64,000 nucleotides of DNA from Gracilaria gracilis. Its lineage: Eukaryota > Rhodophyta > Florideophyceae > Gracilariales > Gracilariaceae. This document shows, piece after piece, positions 30,646 through 41,470 of this stretch. The stretch covers positions 62,001-126,000 of the forward strand of contig JARGSG010000074.1 in the NCBI GenBank assembly GCA_030374805.1, given 5' to 3'. The notes beneath the pieces were generated by a model. It was not told the origin of the DNA. It worked only from the letters and a program-made list of their open reading frames with translations, and made no database searches. The position numbers were made by a program, and so were the translations under genes. Position 1 is the first letter of the stretch. Every line of letters starts with the position of its first letter.

Positions 30646-31645
30646 AACCTGATCATACAGTCTTTTGGATTTGGTGGAAGGGGTATCTTGTTCGTTGGGT
30701 GGATGATATCCGAGTCCAGAGTAAATGGATGTTTCTTTCCGTTGGCGTTTTGAAGTCCCATGAGCTCCAGTACTTGCTCGACAGTATTGGGCTGCGAGAT
30801 TGAAACAGCCCCACCTTTGGTGTGCGAAATGTGCAAACCGAGGTACTGTGTGGGGGTGCCAAGGCGCTTAATGTCGTACTCCTTTCGGAGTTGTGCAAAC
30901 AAGGCGTCTATATGTTGTTGATGTGCCGATGTGACACGGAAGTCGTTTTTGTTAAGGCATGGTATTGTGTGCTCGCTTTCGTGTTTTCTATACAATAGTG
31001 CTGGCAGTCCTCCGACTGTTGAAACCCTATAGTTCTAAGATATTTCCAAACTTCTGTGAGATATGTGTGTCCGGCCGTGGGTGTTCCATATAAGTTCAAC
31101 ATTAACTGATCTCCTGATGTTTGTTGCTTCTATGATCCGTCAAAATTGGGTTTTTGCTTCACATAAACCGGTGTGTAATTTTGAAATTGTTCGTGTGTGA
31201 ATGCGGATGTTTTGTCGAAGTGTTCTAGCTTTAAATTATGTTGCGCTGCTAGTGCGAATACGAGACGCACGGTGGATTCTTGCGAAAGGTGTGCCGATGT
31301 TTGAGTGGGATCGTAGTCTTTAAATGGAATCATTTTGTCTCCTCGCACCGAGCATCGAGCTTTGTGTCCGATAACCTTGCCTGCGCCCTTGCGTTTTTAC
31401 GTATAGGTCATTGTGAGTGGAATCAATCGTTTTGGAAGAGACTGGTTGGGGAGCCATTTGATGGCTTTGAGTTTCTCTAGCTTTTCCATCTCCGAGTTGT
31501 GTGCCTGTTCCCGGTGTCTGGCGTCTGTGTATTTCTGGGCCTGCTTCCTGCTGGAGGGGGGTAATGTATGTGGACTGATTTTGTTTGGGGGTTTTTTGTG
31601 CTGTGAAAGTCTTGAAAGCTGACGATTGTGTGGCGACCGGGTCAT
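30534..31645 (-). pseudogene. Copia reverse transcriptase fragments
   Basis: Four overlapping minus-strand frames (31645-31397, 31348-31130, 31102-30908, 30995-30534) together give RT. Markers are KLEHFDKTSAFTHEQF (family: Q.DVKTAFLNG.L), YVKQKPNF, YLRTIGFQQSEDCQHYC, and DALFAQLRKEYDIKRLG with YLGLHISHT. The catalytic YVDD has become LNKND, so the polymerase would be inactive. Confidence 0.8.
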
Positions 31646-31692
31646 TGTTTCGAGTTTATGGGTGAAAATTTATTGCAGTTATTTGCAATTAT

Positions 31693-32475
31693 TTACCAGT
31701 ACCAATAATGACTCATTATGGTGTACGGTGTAATACCGTATAGGTATCGAACTGCTACTGCGCGGCTGTCCAGCTTTGTTTGTTTATCTTTGTCACCGGG
31801 TAAGAATGCGTATCTCATCTGTCCGAAAGCGATGAGGCTTTTGATGGATGGTGTTCTACCGAAGAAGGATTCATACGGTGGTTTGTCTGTGGCGCTGTGC
31901 AGTGTGAGGTTGTACTTAAAAGCCACTTCACGGACAGCGTCTTCCCAGTGCTCGTCCTCTAGACCGCCATGGATGAGGTTTGGTCTCGCGGCTGACATCA
32001 GCGTTTGGTTAATACGTTCGGCAATGGAGTTCTGCTGCGGTGTGTAGGTTGTGGATGGGTGGTGAATGTGCCCTTTTGTTGAAGATGTGTTTGTATTTTT
32101 TGCTAAGGTATTCCCTTGCGCTGTCGGACGTGGAGATGGAAGGGTGATGGTCAGTGATGGTTTGAAAGTATGTGTTACGAATGCAAAATTTCTTCCCAGT
32201 TCCTTTCGTGATCGGCTGAAGTGCATGTACAGATATCGACTGTTTAACTCCGCAGAGCGTGTAAAATAGTGACTACCTTGATGCCATAGTCGTGTAATAG
32301 TCGTGAAAGTGGACCCCAAACGTCTGATGTAATGACCTGCCTTTTGGCCCGGAGTGTGTGTTGTTTTGCCGTGTGCCCTTTTTATTACACGGTCTTGCAG
32401 GCAACCGCTGCAGCTCAGGCGTTGTGTTTCTTGCTTTGTTATCTGCGGCTCTGAAATGATACCTTGGGCGGCCAT
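31693..32475 (-). pseudogene. Copia integrase fragment
   Basis: A 260-codon frame. The conserved end of the integrase core is clear: HHPSTTYTPQQNSIAERINQ with the catalytic Glu, followed by the copia-specific segment TDKPPYESFFGRTPSIKSL and FGQMRYAFLP. The N-terminal half is harder to align, and the first catalytic Asp positions are not convincingly preserved, which suggests frameshifts. Confidence 0.8.
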
Positions 32476-32959
32476 ATTTCCAAGACCTTGTGGCAGGGGG
32501 TTGTTGAAGATTAGATGCCATTTATGTATATGGTTGTATTATTGATTTCGTTGTGGCGTTTCTTGTGGTGTCATTGGGATAGATGATAGCGGATCTGGTC
32601 GTAGAATTGGGCGAACTTTGTCTGGCAGTTTCTTTTTCTGATTGCGCTTGTATTGGATTTTCGATGGGAGTGGTGGGGGAAATGATCGCGGGCGTGAGTT
32701 CGTTTCCATGTGCAAGTGCGTGTCGGACGTCACTAATACTGGCTTGGCTATGGAGTGCTATTGTCGGAGCTTCATTTCACACGCTTTACTGCGACAAGTA
32801 GCGATCCCCAAGATTTTAATTGGTACCGTACGACTACGAATGAATGCATGTGTTGGAGTGAATACCGCAGCGCCATACTGACGTGATATAAAGTGTTCTG
32901 ACAAAAGATTGCCTTGCACGTCCTTCTTGATCAGTGTTGGAATACGCAGCTTGGATCCG

Positions 32960-33809
32960 TTACTCGTGAACAGCGTTAGGGTTCCCTTCTTCCTTGTCTG
33001 TAAGCATTTCGTACAGGCGGTTGAAGTGGTGATGATTGAAGTGGTGATGAGGAAAGGTTAGGTTAATCTCATCTGGGGTGGCGTGTGAGAAGATGGACGG
33101 GTGTGCGCTGGAATCGAGCGCATACGTACATTCTTTCTGAGACGCAGTCTCCTGAGGCGTGTCGAGTGCCTGTAAGGGATTCAGTAGTTCCTCCGGCACT
33201 TGATCCATGTGCGAAGAAGCGGCTTTAGCAGCGCCTCTATCTCGATCACCACGATGGGACTTCGAGTCTTTGAGAGCATCCAGCTTCTTATTTATGCCAT
33301 CTTTGGCATTCTTAAGGTCTCTTGTGCTCGACCCACCGTATCGTTTTCGGCCTCTGCCCCTGTTAAAGCGTGATTTCCCTCCCCTATATGTGATTTTGGG
33401 TGTGAAGGAAATCGAAGCGTGGGTAGTGGCTACTGTGGGTTGTGATAGAATTGATTCATACTGCTCCCGACGTTGTTGTGTTTCGACAATTGTTTTCGCT
33501 GGCGTATCCACGATCATTGCTGTCGCCCTAGAACTGAAGCGCTCATCGTTGCGTAGACCTTGAAGTATGAAATTGATGATGGTGCGTTCATCTTTTATGC
33601 CTGGGGTTTGAGCCATACTGATTTCGGCGAGTGGCCATGGGTTGAGAAACATAGTCGGCAATTGAGCCTCTTCGTCTAAGGTTCATGGCTTCAGTCGTGA
33701 GACTAAAGTAGTCCTTTGTCGTGCGTAAGTCAATTGATTGGGTAACGGCCCTAACGGTCTTGACTGGTGTCTCCTGGGAGATCCCTTGGTTTGCCAAAAG
33801 CTCTGCCAC
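32960..33809 (-). pseudogene. Copia gag C-terminus and protease remnant
   Basis: Two overlapping minus-strand frames (33809-33588 and 33661-32960). Visible are the gag helix NFILQGLRNDERFSS, typical of the copia gag (I..iL..L...y), and a basic RFNRGRGRKRYGG stretch in place of a zinc knuckle. Near the end YALDSSAHPSIFS corresponds to the protease site (LDSGASxHI in the family), with the Gly changed to Ser. Confidence 0.65.
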
Positions 33810-33908
33810 TTCACTGGTTATGCTTTTGGTAATGATTCTACGAAAACTAGCTAAGGCTTTCTTGTCATTTAGAGTAATAGGAGTAAACTCCTCTTGGAAA
33901 AGGTTCTC

Positions 33909-34252
33909 TTATTCATGTTCTGTGAGTATATCTTTTAGGTTTTGCATCCATTGTTTGTAATTGTTCGTAGTTACTTCAATGAGCTCTTCGGTAAGTCTCC
34001 GATGCGGAAATTGTAAGGCTGCTGCAACTTGTGATGATTCTTTGGTGGCCATATTTGATTGAGGCTGTGTTTCCTGCTGTTCGAGAGATTTGTATAGTTC
34101 CAGCCAAAAGGTTTGCATCGCGCGATAGGGGGCGCGCGCTTCTCTCGTTTTGTTAATTGATCGAAGTCACTTGATGGCACGAAAGCGATGCTCGGACCGC
34201 AGATCGTACTGCTTGGTTGAGATTGTATGCGCGTGGGTTTGATTGTGCCCAT
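33909..34252 (-). pseudogene. Copia gag, N-terminal fragments
   Basis: Two overlapping frames on the minus strand. The first starts at the ATG at 34252 (MGTIKPTRIQSQPSS). The second (34118-33909) continues with WLELYKSLEQQETQ and a segment ending NNYKQWMQNLKDILTEHE, which resembles the start of the UBN2-type copia gag domain (Y-x-x-W-x-x-x-M). A frameshift separates them. Confidence 0.55.
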
Positions 34253-34256
34253 AACC

Positions 34257-34361
34257 TGGGACAAGCAGGAACCGATAGGGGAACTCGTCAGCCCATCGTC
34301 GGCACATGGTCCTTTACTTATGCTACCGTGACTGCTTTATGGGTGTACACGCGGGCTAACA
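34257..34361 (-). repeat. 5' LTR of the copia element
   Basis: 105 bp, partner of 29781-29886. On the minus strand the LTR is followed directly by a TTATGGGCACA-like stretch that may serve as primer-binding site. The first gag ATG lies within it at 34252. Confidence 0.85.
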
Positions 34362-36824
34362 CCGATTAAAGGCTTTGCCAAAAACTCCAAAAGTTGAAAG
34401 CACCATATAATAGCCTTCAAGTATCCTGTAAAACTCCAAAGCGTAGAAATTGAAGTAGAAAATTATAACAAATTTAAATTTTGACGGCCCATAATCATTC
34501 ACATGTAGAAATATTATAAATTATAATAAGCAGGAATGACTATGAACGTATTTCATTTTCGAATTGTAATGCAAAAACCAGCGACAGGAACAACAGGAAA
34601 ACGTTAGGATCTTCCTCTATGTGAAGAAAACAGAGCAATCCAAGCCTACTCTGATAGACTGACTGTTTAGGGGTGTAATTCTCAGGTCTGCATTCACGAC
34701 AACCAAGAAAACTGAGGTGGAAACCAGACTTGACTACAAAAGTGTGTAGAGTCTTACAAAAAAGTAGAAACTCTACATTTTGTCGAAAATGAAGGAATGT
34801 CAATCCAAGTTACAAGTGGCAAACACATTACCCGAAAAAAGAAAAATGGCCAAAATTCCCACAAGTAGTGACGCTGAAACGGAAAAACCGGAATAAACCT
34901 TATAAAATAGAAAAACATAACAGAGTTTATAAATACCCTAGCATTGGGTTCGTTTGGTAGACCCAAGGTGAAACGACATCTCGTGTGCAAGGGTGTATCC
35001 CTCGAAAAAGAGTTGAGCATCGACGAAGGCTCAGAAGTCTAGATCCAAACCTGTTTGAAGAAAATTGACCGTGCCCTGCCGCGAGGTCACCGCCGAGCTA
35101 AATAGTGAGCTCGCACCAACAAGTAACTAAATTTGGTTTACATATATTGCTGCTATAAATACCCGTGCGCCATTACATTCGTTTCACGTGCACGCGGCCA
35201 ACCTTCCTAGGCATTTGTAACATAGGATTATTTGGACATATAACCCCAGGTAGAGGGATCTCTCCTTTGTCAGCTGACATGTGGCGTAACAGTGCAGAGT
35301 GACCACCCGTGACCATTTTCAAGGCGACCAGACTACTATATACTCGTTCATAGGTTACTGCATCACATAATTGTACACATATTTGTAAACAAATCCCAAA
35401 CAATTCAGAAGCCTTATGACACAGAGGGCTCTTCCGTAAGCTCGGCGTTTACGTAAAATACAGACGAAGGGGCCATTATTTGCTACACAACTGTATCAAA
35501 TTTTGAGGGTCAAAGTTCAAAACTGCGCCATGCTTGCATTAGTATGCTGCGTAGCCATCGAGGATCATTTCCACATATAATAGAAAAAAAGTCCATTATT
35601 CAACACTTTGATCCTACTGCGGAAATTCAAACCAACCACCGAAACATAGTCTGTCACACTTCTTGAGAAAGAAGGAGAAAACTTCAGTAGTGCAAAGTAG
35701 TGCAAGCTTATCAAAAACAGAAAACAAAAACTTTTACTATACGCCTTGTAGATTATTGGCAGTTTCAACATATCAGTTATAGATTAAGTCAATTTTTTGA
35801 TGAAACTTTGAATGTGTAGACGGTAGTGTCGAGAACACTCCATGAAATTAATGCAGATATGTATACACGGTAGTGCAGGGAACAATCCATGAAATTAATG
35901 CAGCCTTTCTGCACACGTACGATTTTTAGTTTCGGTTCTTTTGATTCTTATCGCTTCATCTTTTTCAGCCTTCCCTGACAGGGACGGCTGAACAAGATCA
36001 AGCTTCTATCATGCACTCTTTAGAACGATGTGCTTGTTATACCATGCACTAACTATTTGAATGCATACCAAGACCGACCGATATATATGTAAAGATATAC
36101 AGCTACAGTTGCACCAACCAGTACTCTCCAGTGGTTTTACATAGTGTACATGATTTCTCTCGAGCTCTCCAAATTTTCCACACGCACATCTCCATCTCCA
36201 TAGTTGTTCGAAGGGACTGTGCTTTAGTGCATGAATGAGCCCTTTTGGGATATTGAATTGGTTCGCGAGGCGGTGTGTATCTTGGAGAATGAGTGGGACA
36301 CACACCAGTAGAGGCACGGACGTCTGAATTGCTTAATGTAGGGGAAATTGTAATCGGAATTGCTTTGTTGCCCTAGATTGCAATTGGGATTGAGCTGTGG
36401 TAGAGAAGATTGCAATTAGATTTCTCCTTGGAATGCTGATGATTGGTAAGAGGCTGGAAAGCCTGTATGAGTGAAGGATAGGTCCATGAAAATAGCTGTT
36501 CTACCGCTGCCGCCTGCCTGCTGACCAGCAAAGGATATGTTGGTGACATTGTACTAAGGGTCTACTCTGTACATTTGCGGTGTGAAGGGGTTGCGGCCAA
36601 AGTTTATAGTTGTTCTAATTCAGATGGGTGAACTGGTACTCAGAAAAAGAGGAAACCAAAACCATAGAGGAAACAACAGAAAAAGAATTGTACATACGAG
36701 AACGATTGAAAGAGGCAAAGAACACAAAAAAAACAAGAGAAAGCCAGTGGATTGCGAAGCCGAAAACAGAACGAAAAGGAGCACCAGGGACACAGGAGCA
36801 GCACGCTATGCAGTTGACGAGGAG
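34362..36824. other. Intergenic, no gene recognised; one 38-bp direct repeat
   Basis: About 2.4 kb of moderately AT-rich sequence with only short frames. A direct repeat with consensus ACGGTAGTG followed by CCATGAAATTAATGCAG occurs at 35820-35857 and 35867-35904. No further element ends or genes were seen. Confidence 0.55.
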
Positions 36825-38533
36825 CTAGTCAAGAGTGGCGGATCGGTTGAAACACGGGAGAAAACAAAGAGCAGACTTTCGTTCTTGGGGGGCTTGCTGT
36901 GGTTCTTGTCGCGGAGGCTTTGAAGCGGAGGCGGCGACTGCCTGACTTGCATCCAGTTGCGACTGGGGAATGTCACGCATGAAGCGGAATTCACGCATCA
37001 TGGCAATAAAAGGTTCAGGATCCTTGGAGTCCAAAACGCCAGTATCGGGTTCTGCAAACCCTCTTTGCAAGAACGGCATCATTGTTTCAAAGTTCATCTT
37101 CATGAGAGGACTCTTGCACTGCTTGAGTACTGCAAGATAGGCAAAAAGTTCGAGCGACACATTCTCGCGTTCCAGTCGCAAATTAAGTTGAGGCATGTAG
37201 TGAGCAACCAGGGGCTTAAGTGCGGAAATCCACTGAAGCATTAATGGCAAACTCGGAGCAAAAACCTTCTCGTATTGCAAGCGACTCATGAACTGTGCAA
37301 AGATGAGAAACGCTTCTTCCTCATCAACGGCATTCATGAGAAACACAGTCGCGATGGAAGACATGCCCTGGCAGTAGCCGACAGTAGGTACATATCGCGC
37401 ATACGCACGCAAAATGGAGCGCAGAGACTGAACGACAACCTGCGCGCCGCCCGACCAGAAGAGGGAATGTGAAGGCATGGTCCTGGTTACATCCGTCTGA
37501 ATGGTATGCTCGATATCATCCGGGAGCAATTCACCCTCGCCAGCCTTACAAAGCTTGTTATACATACCAGGTCTCGATTCTCGTAGAGACTTGGTATCCA
37601 GAAGAATCGGCCACAGCCTCCTCCTCATGGTAGGCGGAACCGGCACGAGGGCCAGTTCACGATAAGCGACGACGCGACTTGATCGGCCTCACTCTCTTTG
37701 AGACATCTCCGGCCTATGCTCCATGACCTCCTTCCAGATGCGTTCATGTTCACTTTCTCGCGTAATCTGACTATACGCCTTTTGCAATTGCCCGTGGGGG
37801 GCATCACTCTTCGCAGCCTCCTCAGTAGCTGAGGAGAACATCAGCAAAGGCGGAAGAGTGCTGGTTGCACCCGAACGAGAAGCAGAACGACCACTGTCTG
37901 CAAGTGCTCCATGTGGATCAGCCCCACTCAATTCGTCCGTAGTCCGCAACTTGTCAAAGTTCGTATCGAGTCGAACGCAAACGGCACACGCTCGGAAGAT
38001 GAGGCAGGAGAATCAGACTTTGAATGTGCATTCTCGTGGGCTATAGACAGTTGCGACGACTTGGAATTGGGTGGACTGGAGGACAAGTGGGGTAAAATTT
38101 GTTGGGCGTCATCACTGACAATTTGCTTCAGTTCGTTAAGTTCATCAACCGAAGTGTGTAGAGCTCGTGCATCATCTTGTGCGCAAATGTTAGACAAGGG
38201 CGATTGCGATTGTCGCGGGTCAGCATCGTCGGCGTTGGGAATGCTGGGACGTTTCTCAGCATCGACGAAAAAGCCATACTCATCAATGCTGCGCCCCGTA
38301 AACTGTCCGGCGGCAACGGTGCTTTTCGCAGTGATTGTATAGTCTCCGCTTAGAGTAGCATGTCTTGAGGCCAAGGTTATCATCTCTTCATATCCATATC
38401 GCTGCAGAATTCTTCGCGCATGACCGCGATGACTCATAGCCACCAAGGCCTCAATAGTCGCCGAACGCACATCGGGCGGAATTCGTTGCTCGGTAGCGAC
38501 GTCACATGCCAAATGCGTAAATAACGGCTTCAT
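36825..38533 (-). CDS. TBC-domain Rab GTPase-activating protein, with in-frame TGA
   Basis: A two-exon model that keeps frame: exon 1 38533-37990, intron 37989-37898 (GTGTGC...TTGCAG, 92 bp), exon 2 37897-36825. This would give 538 residues, but a TGA at 37691-37689 interrupts exon 2 just before the TBC domain. The C-terminal ~280 residues hold the TBC catalytic fold: IQTDVTRTMP (Arg finger, IxxDxxR), VGYCQGMSS (Gln finger, YCQG), and a helical rest. The family stimulates GTP hydrolysis by Rab proteins in membrane traffic. The N-terminal part has a short helical repeat-like stretch (residues ~20-55) and a long acidic/Ser-rich linker. The TGA stands where CGA (Arg) would fit. Alternatives are a nonsense allele, an overlooked small intron, or a shorter protein starting after the stop (first Met at about 37628). 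Confidence 0.7.
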
Positions 38534-39004
38534 TCATCATCATCATTCTATGCTTTCGATCTCGATGTTCGTCGCACCCCCGCGTGGCGCCTCCACAACG
38601 CTTTTCGGCGTGTTGCGCACATATCTTATAGCGCTTCTCGCTTCCGCCGGCGGTGTGGAACTGCTTCCTGCCGTCCCGCCTTCCGTTCCGCGCGCTGTAA
38701 AGCGTCTACCAGCGCCGCTCGTGCCTCTGCGCCTGCTTCATTTTAAGAACATGAAGAGTCTTGATGTGAATGCTTTGGTTTTATATTCTTCTTCCAGTGT
38801 CGTGCATTCGTACAGATGGCTTGTTTGGTTGGTTTTTCCGTTTGTAGCTCCACGAGGCCGCCTCCGAACGCCTCCACGTTCATTTCTGTACCCTTCTCAA
38901 CGCGTCGCGTATCGTATCGCACTCGGTTGATTCCCAAACCTTCCACTCTTCGTGCTGCTGTTACTTGTGATCTATCATTCATTCAGGAAGAGCCTCAACT
39001 CACG

Positions 39005-39298
39005 ATGTCCGTGCAATTGGAGAATGCTCATGTACCTACCCCTTCTCCGCCTCTTTATCAAAGCTGGCGTAGTCCGCGGTGGTGTTTCATTCGTCATGTA
39101 CAACTGCTCAACAACAATTCTCCGGCAAACCCTCCTCCATCACATGCACCACTTTTTACGCTTCCCAAATACAAGTTGCTTAACCGACTCCCATATTTCA
39201 CCAGCTTGTGGACTCTTTTGGGCTTGCTCTGTGTTTCTTATGCCCAACTCAATCGCTATGCCAAGACGTTGATATCATTTATAGATGTCACGCCTTAG
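39005..39298 (+). CDS. Possible 97-aa protein with C-terminal membrane helix
   Basis: A short + strand frame, divergent from the TBC gene, beginning MSVQLENAHVPTPSPPLYQS. It has one likely hydrophobic helix near the end (TSLWTLLGLLCVSYA). A longer open frame extends upstream to 38816. No family is recognised. It could be a genuine tail-anchored small protein or chance; the upstream distance and lack of overlap with other genes are the only support. Confidence 0.3.
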   Translation: MSVQLENAHVPTPSPPLYQSWRSPRWCFIRHVQLLNNNSPANPPPSHAPLFTLPKYKLLNRLPYFTSLWTLLGLLCVSYAQLNRYAKTLISFIDVTP

Positions 39299-39400
39299 CG
39301 TATCGTCGGTCTCATCTATCTGTTCGTCGGGTATGGCTATCGCACGATTAAGGAAGGCTTTAACACCGTTAAAACGGGGGAGGTTAGTCTGACAATCGTT

Positions 39401-39871
39401 TTAGATCTCACAATAGTTTGAATACGATGCGAAATCAGACGATTTGACCAGTTCCATAATGAAATCATCTTTATATCCCAATGAGCGGTACAATTGCACC
39501 GCCCCGCGCTTTATCGAGTGTCCTGAGTATTCACAAACGTCGCCATCTCCCACCCCTCTTGTGCTTACACGATTTCGAAGTAGATCTGTGAAACGTGCCA
39601 CAGAGAAAGCACACTGATGCTGCAAAATAAAACCAGCATTTGTCTTCTTCAAGTTGCAAAACAAGAAGCCGTCAAAGGGTCCACGCAAGCAAAGCCACAC
39701 AAGAAGCGCAACGAAAGGATCCATAATCACAGAATATCGAAGTGAAATGCTTCCGCACCATTCGCGAAGATTATAAGTTCTTTCTCTAGTTGAGTTCTTT
39801 GTCCCGACTGGAATTGTTAACGTGATGCAGTTGCTTGTAGTGGAAACATGCTTGTAAGAGAGCTTCGTCAC
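39401..39871 (-). pseudogene. Tyrosine recombinase catalytic fragment (Crypton/DIRS-like)
   Basis: A 156-codon minus-strand frame matching the C-terminal catalytic part of tyrosine recombinases. It has MDPFVALLVWLCLRGPFDGF, LRNRVSTRGVGDGD, then the H-x-x-x-R box GHSIKRGAVQLYRSLGY (His118, Arg122) and DFASYSNYC, with the candidate nucleophile Tyr150 or Tyr153. The first catalytic Arg and the N-terminal core-binding domain are not in this frame. Coding-like minus-strand fragments continue upstream to about 40490 with stops and frame changes. It may be the recombinase of a Crypton- or DIRS-type element that cuts and joins DNA without an integrase. The Tyr assignment is by motif only. Confidence 0.7.
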
Positions 39872-40640
39872 TTCGTCATATCGAGTCCTAAATTTAGCCC
39901 CACTACGATGATTGCGTGCAAAAGAACATCCAGTGGGCTAACCACACTACTGGTTCCAAACTAAAACTTTTCGGCCAGATCACCTGTCAAATGGATAGTA
40001 AGTGGGCGTGTACGAATTCTTATTTCCCCTCTTCGACTCAACATGACACGATAAGCCCTCCGAAAGCTCACCAGATCTTCGTTGGTTATCAATGGATTAC
40101 CCAGTGTTCCAGGAGCTGCTTTCGGATTCCAAGATTAGCAATGTCTGTAGCTTAATTAGAGACTACGAAGACCTTGGAAAAGCGCTAAGACAGAGTCATA
40201 CGTTAGCATATCGTCGCGGCGGAAGTTGCAATGTTGCGCAGTCAAATTCATGATCAGCTTGGAACTGGATAGCGTTACTTCCACAGGATCGCCTTTGTTG
40301 TTTTGCTCTGCGTAGCTCTTCGGAAGGCGTTCGGTTTTTCTTATATTGGCCTTCGAGGCATCGCTGTTGGCCGTTTGGACTAATTCTTCCACCGGCACAG
40401 GCCATGCCGAGACATAGATTCCCTCTCTTTCGAGGAGCCCTTCGGGGCTTTACCATCCGACCCTTACGAGGGCTTCCATGACTTCCAAACATTTAAGAAA
40501 GACCGGCAAAGACGAGAAGCTGATTAACTGATGGTCCAAATTGAAGTGGAACACAAGGGAGACCTTCTGTTGTCATTTCTCGTCAATCAACGCCTGCCTG
40601 AATCATTCGTGCATATCCTAGGCAATCTGGGAAACATCCA
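39872..40640 (-). other. Decayed upstream part of the tyrosine-recombinase region
   Basis: Minus-strand frames 40492-40196 and 40398-40156, and further fragments such as GNPLITNEDLVSFRRAYRV near 40115-40060, look coding but are in different frames with stops. They would be the N-terminal part of the recombinase gene. No domain can be named. Confidence 0.4.
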
Positions 40641-40644
40641 AGGG

Positions 40645-41265
40645 ACAAAGAATGACAGTGAATGCTAACAGTAAATTTTCATCGGTAACAGATTGACAGT
40701 GAACGTTCACTGTGAACGTTCATTGTAAAAGGATTGACAGTGAACGTTCACTGTAAAAGCATTGACAATCAACATTCACCGTGAACGTTCACTGCTAAAT
40801 GATTGACAATGAACGTTCACAGTGAACGTTCACTGCTAAAGGATTGACAGTGAACGTTCACTGAGAACATTTACAGGTAAAAGATTGACAGTGAACGTTC
40901 ACGGTGAACGTTAACTGCGCAAGAAATGAGAGTGAACGTTCACGGAGAACGTTCACTGCGAAAGAAATGGCAGTGAACGTTCACGGCTTTCGAAATGACA
41001 GTGAACTTTCATTGCGAACGTTCTCTGCTTAAGAAATGACAGTGAACGTTCACCGTAAACGCTCACTGATTTAGAAATGACAGTGAACGTTCATTGGTCA
41101 GGGAATGGCAGTGAACGTTCACGATGAACGTTAACTGCGCAAGAAATGGCAATGAACGTTCACGGTGAATGTTCACTGCTCAAATTTGACAGTGATCCTT
41201 CATTGATCGGAGAATTTTAGTAAACGTTCACGATGAACACTTATTGTTGGGAAATTGAGAGTCAC
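40645..41265. repeat. Array of ~16 units built on the palindrome GTGAACGTTCAC
   Basis: A ~620-bp tandem array. The common unit is ~41 bp: (A/T)TGACA then GTGAACGTTCAC, 1-3 bases, a second (G)TGAACGTTCACT, and a variable A-rich spacer of ~8 bases. Some units are ~29 bp and carry only one palindrome. Unit starts fall near 40649, 40692, 40733, 40761, 40801, 40843, 40884, 40924, 40965, 40994, 41034, 41075, 41104, 41145, 41187 and 41216. Substitutions are scattered, so units have diverged, but the 12-mer palindrome is best kept. Spacers are too short and too similar for CRISPR. It looks like clustered dimer-protein binding sites. Confidence 0.95.
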
Positions 41266-41470
41266 TACGTTTGTGTCCACGATGCTTGTCAAATGCCGTT
41301 GACTTGGTGATTTGTGTGGTGCATTTCCGTAACTTTGTTTTTTTAACGGAGACTCCAGAACGGTGGATCATATCCTGTTCTTTACGCAGTAATGGAGAGA
41401 CGTGGTACCTCTTCCGTCACTCAAGCAGGCGGCACGGTAGTTGGGTTTATAATACCCATCCAAATCAAGA

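Larger units (their letters stand above)
29781..34361 (-). mobile_element. Ty1/copia LTR retrotransposon (degenerate), minus strand
   Basis: A 4.58-kb element with very short direct LTRs (29781-29886 and 34257-34361) that start TG(A/G)GACAAGCAGGAACC. The right copy ends in CA. The flanking bases ACGAT (29776-29780) and CCGAT (34362-34366) look like a 5-bp target duplication with one change. Reading the minus strand gives the copia order gag, protease, integrase, RT, RNase H. The coding region is broken by several frameshifts and active-site changes. Confidence 0.9.

Noticed and set aside
40645-41265. CRISPR-like array
   Set aside because: Repeats are palindromic, 29-41 bp in total with spacers of only ~3-10 bp that resemble one another, and the genome is eukaryotic; no cas gene is present.
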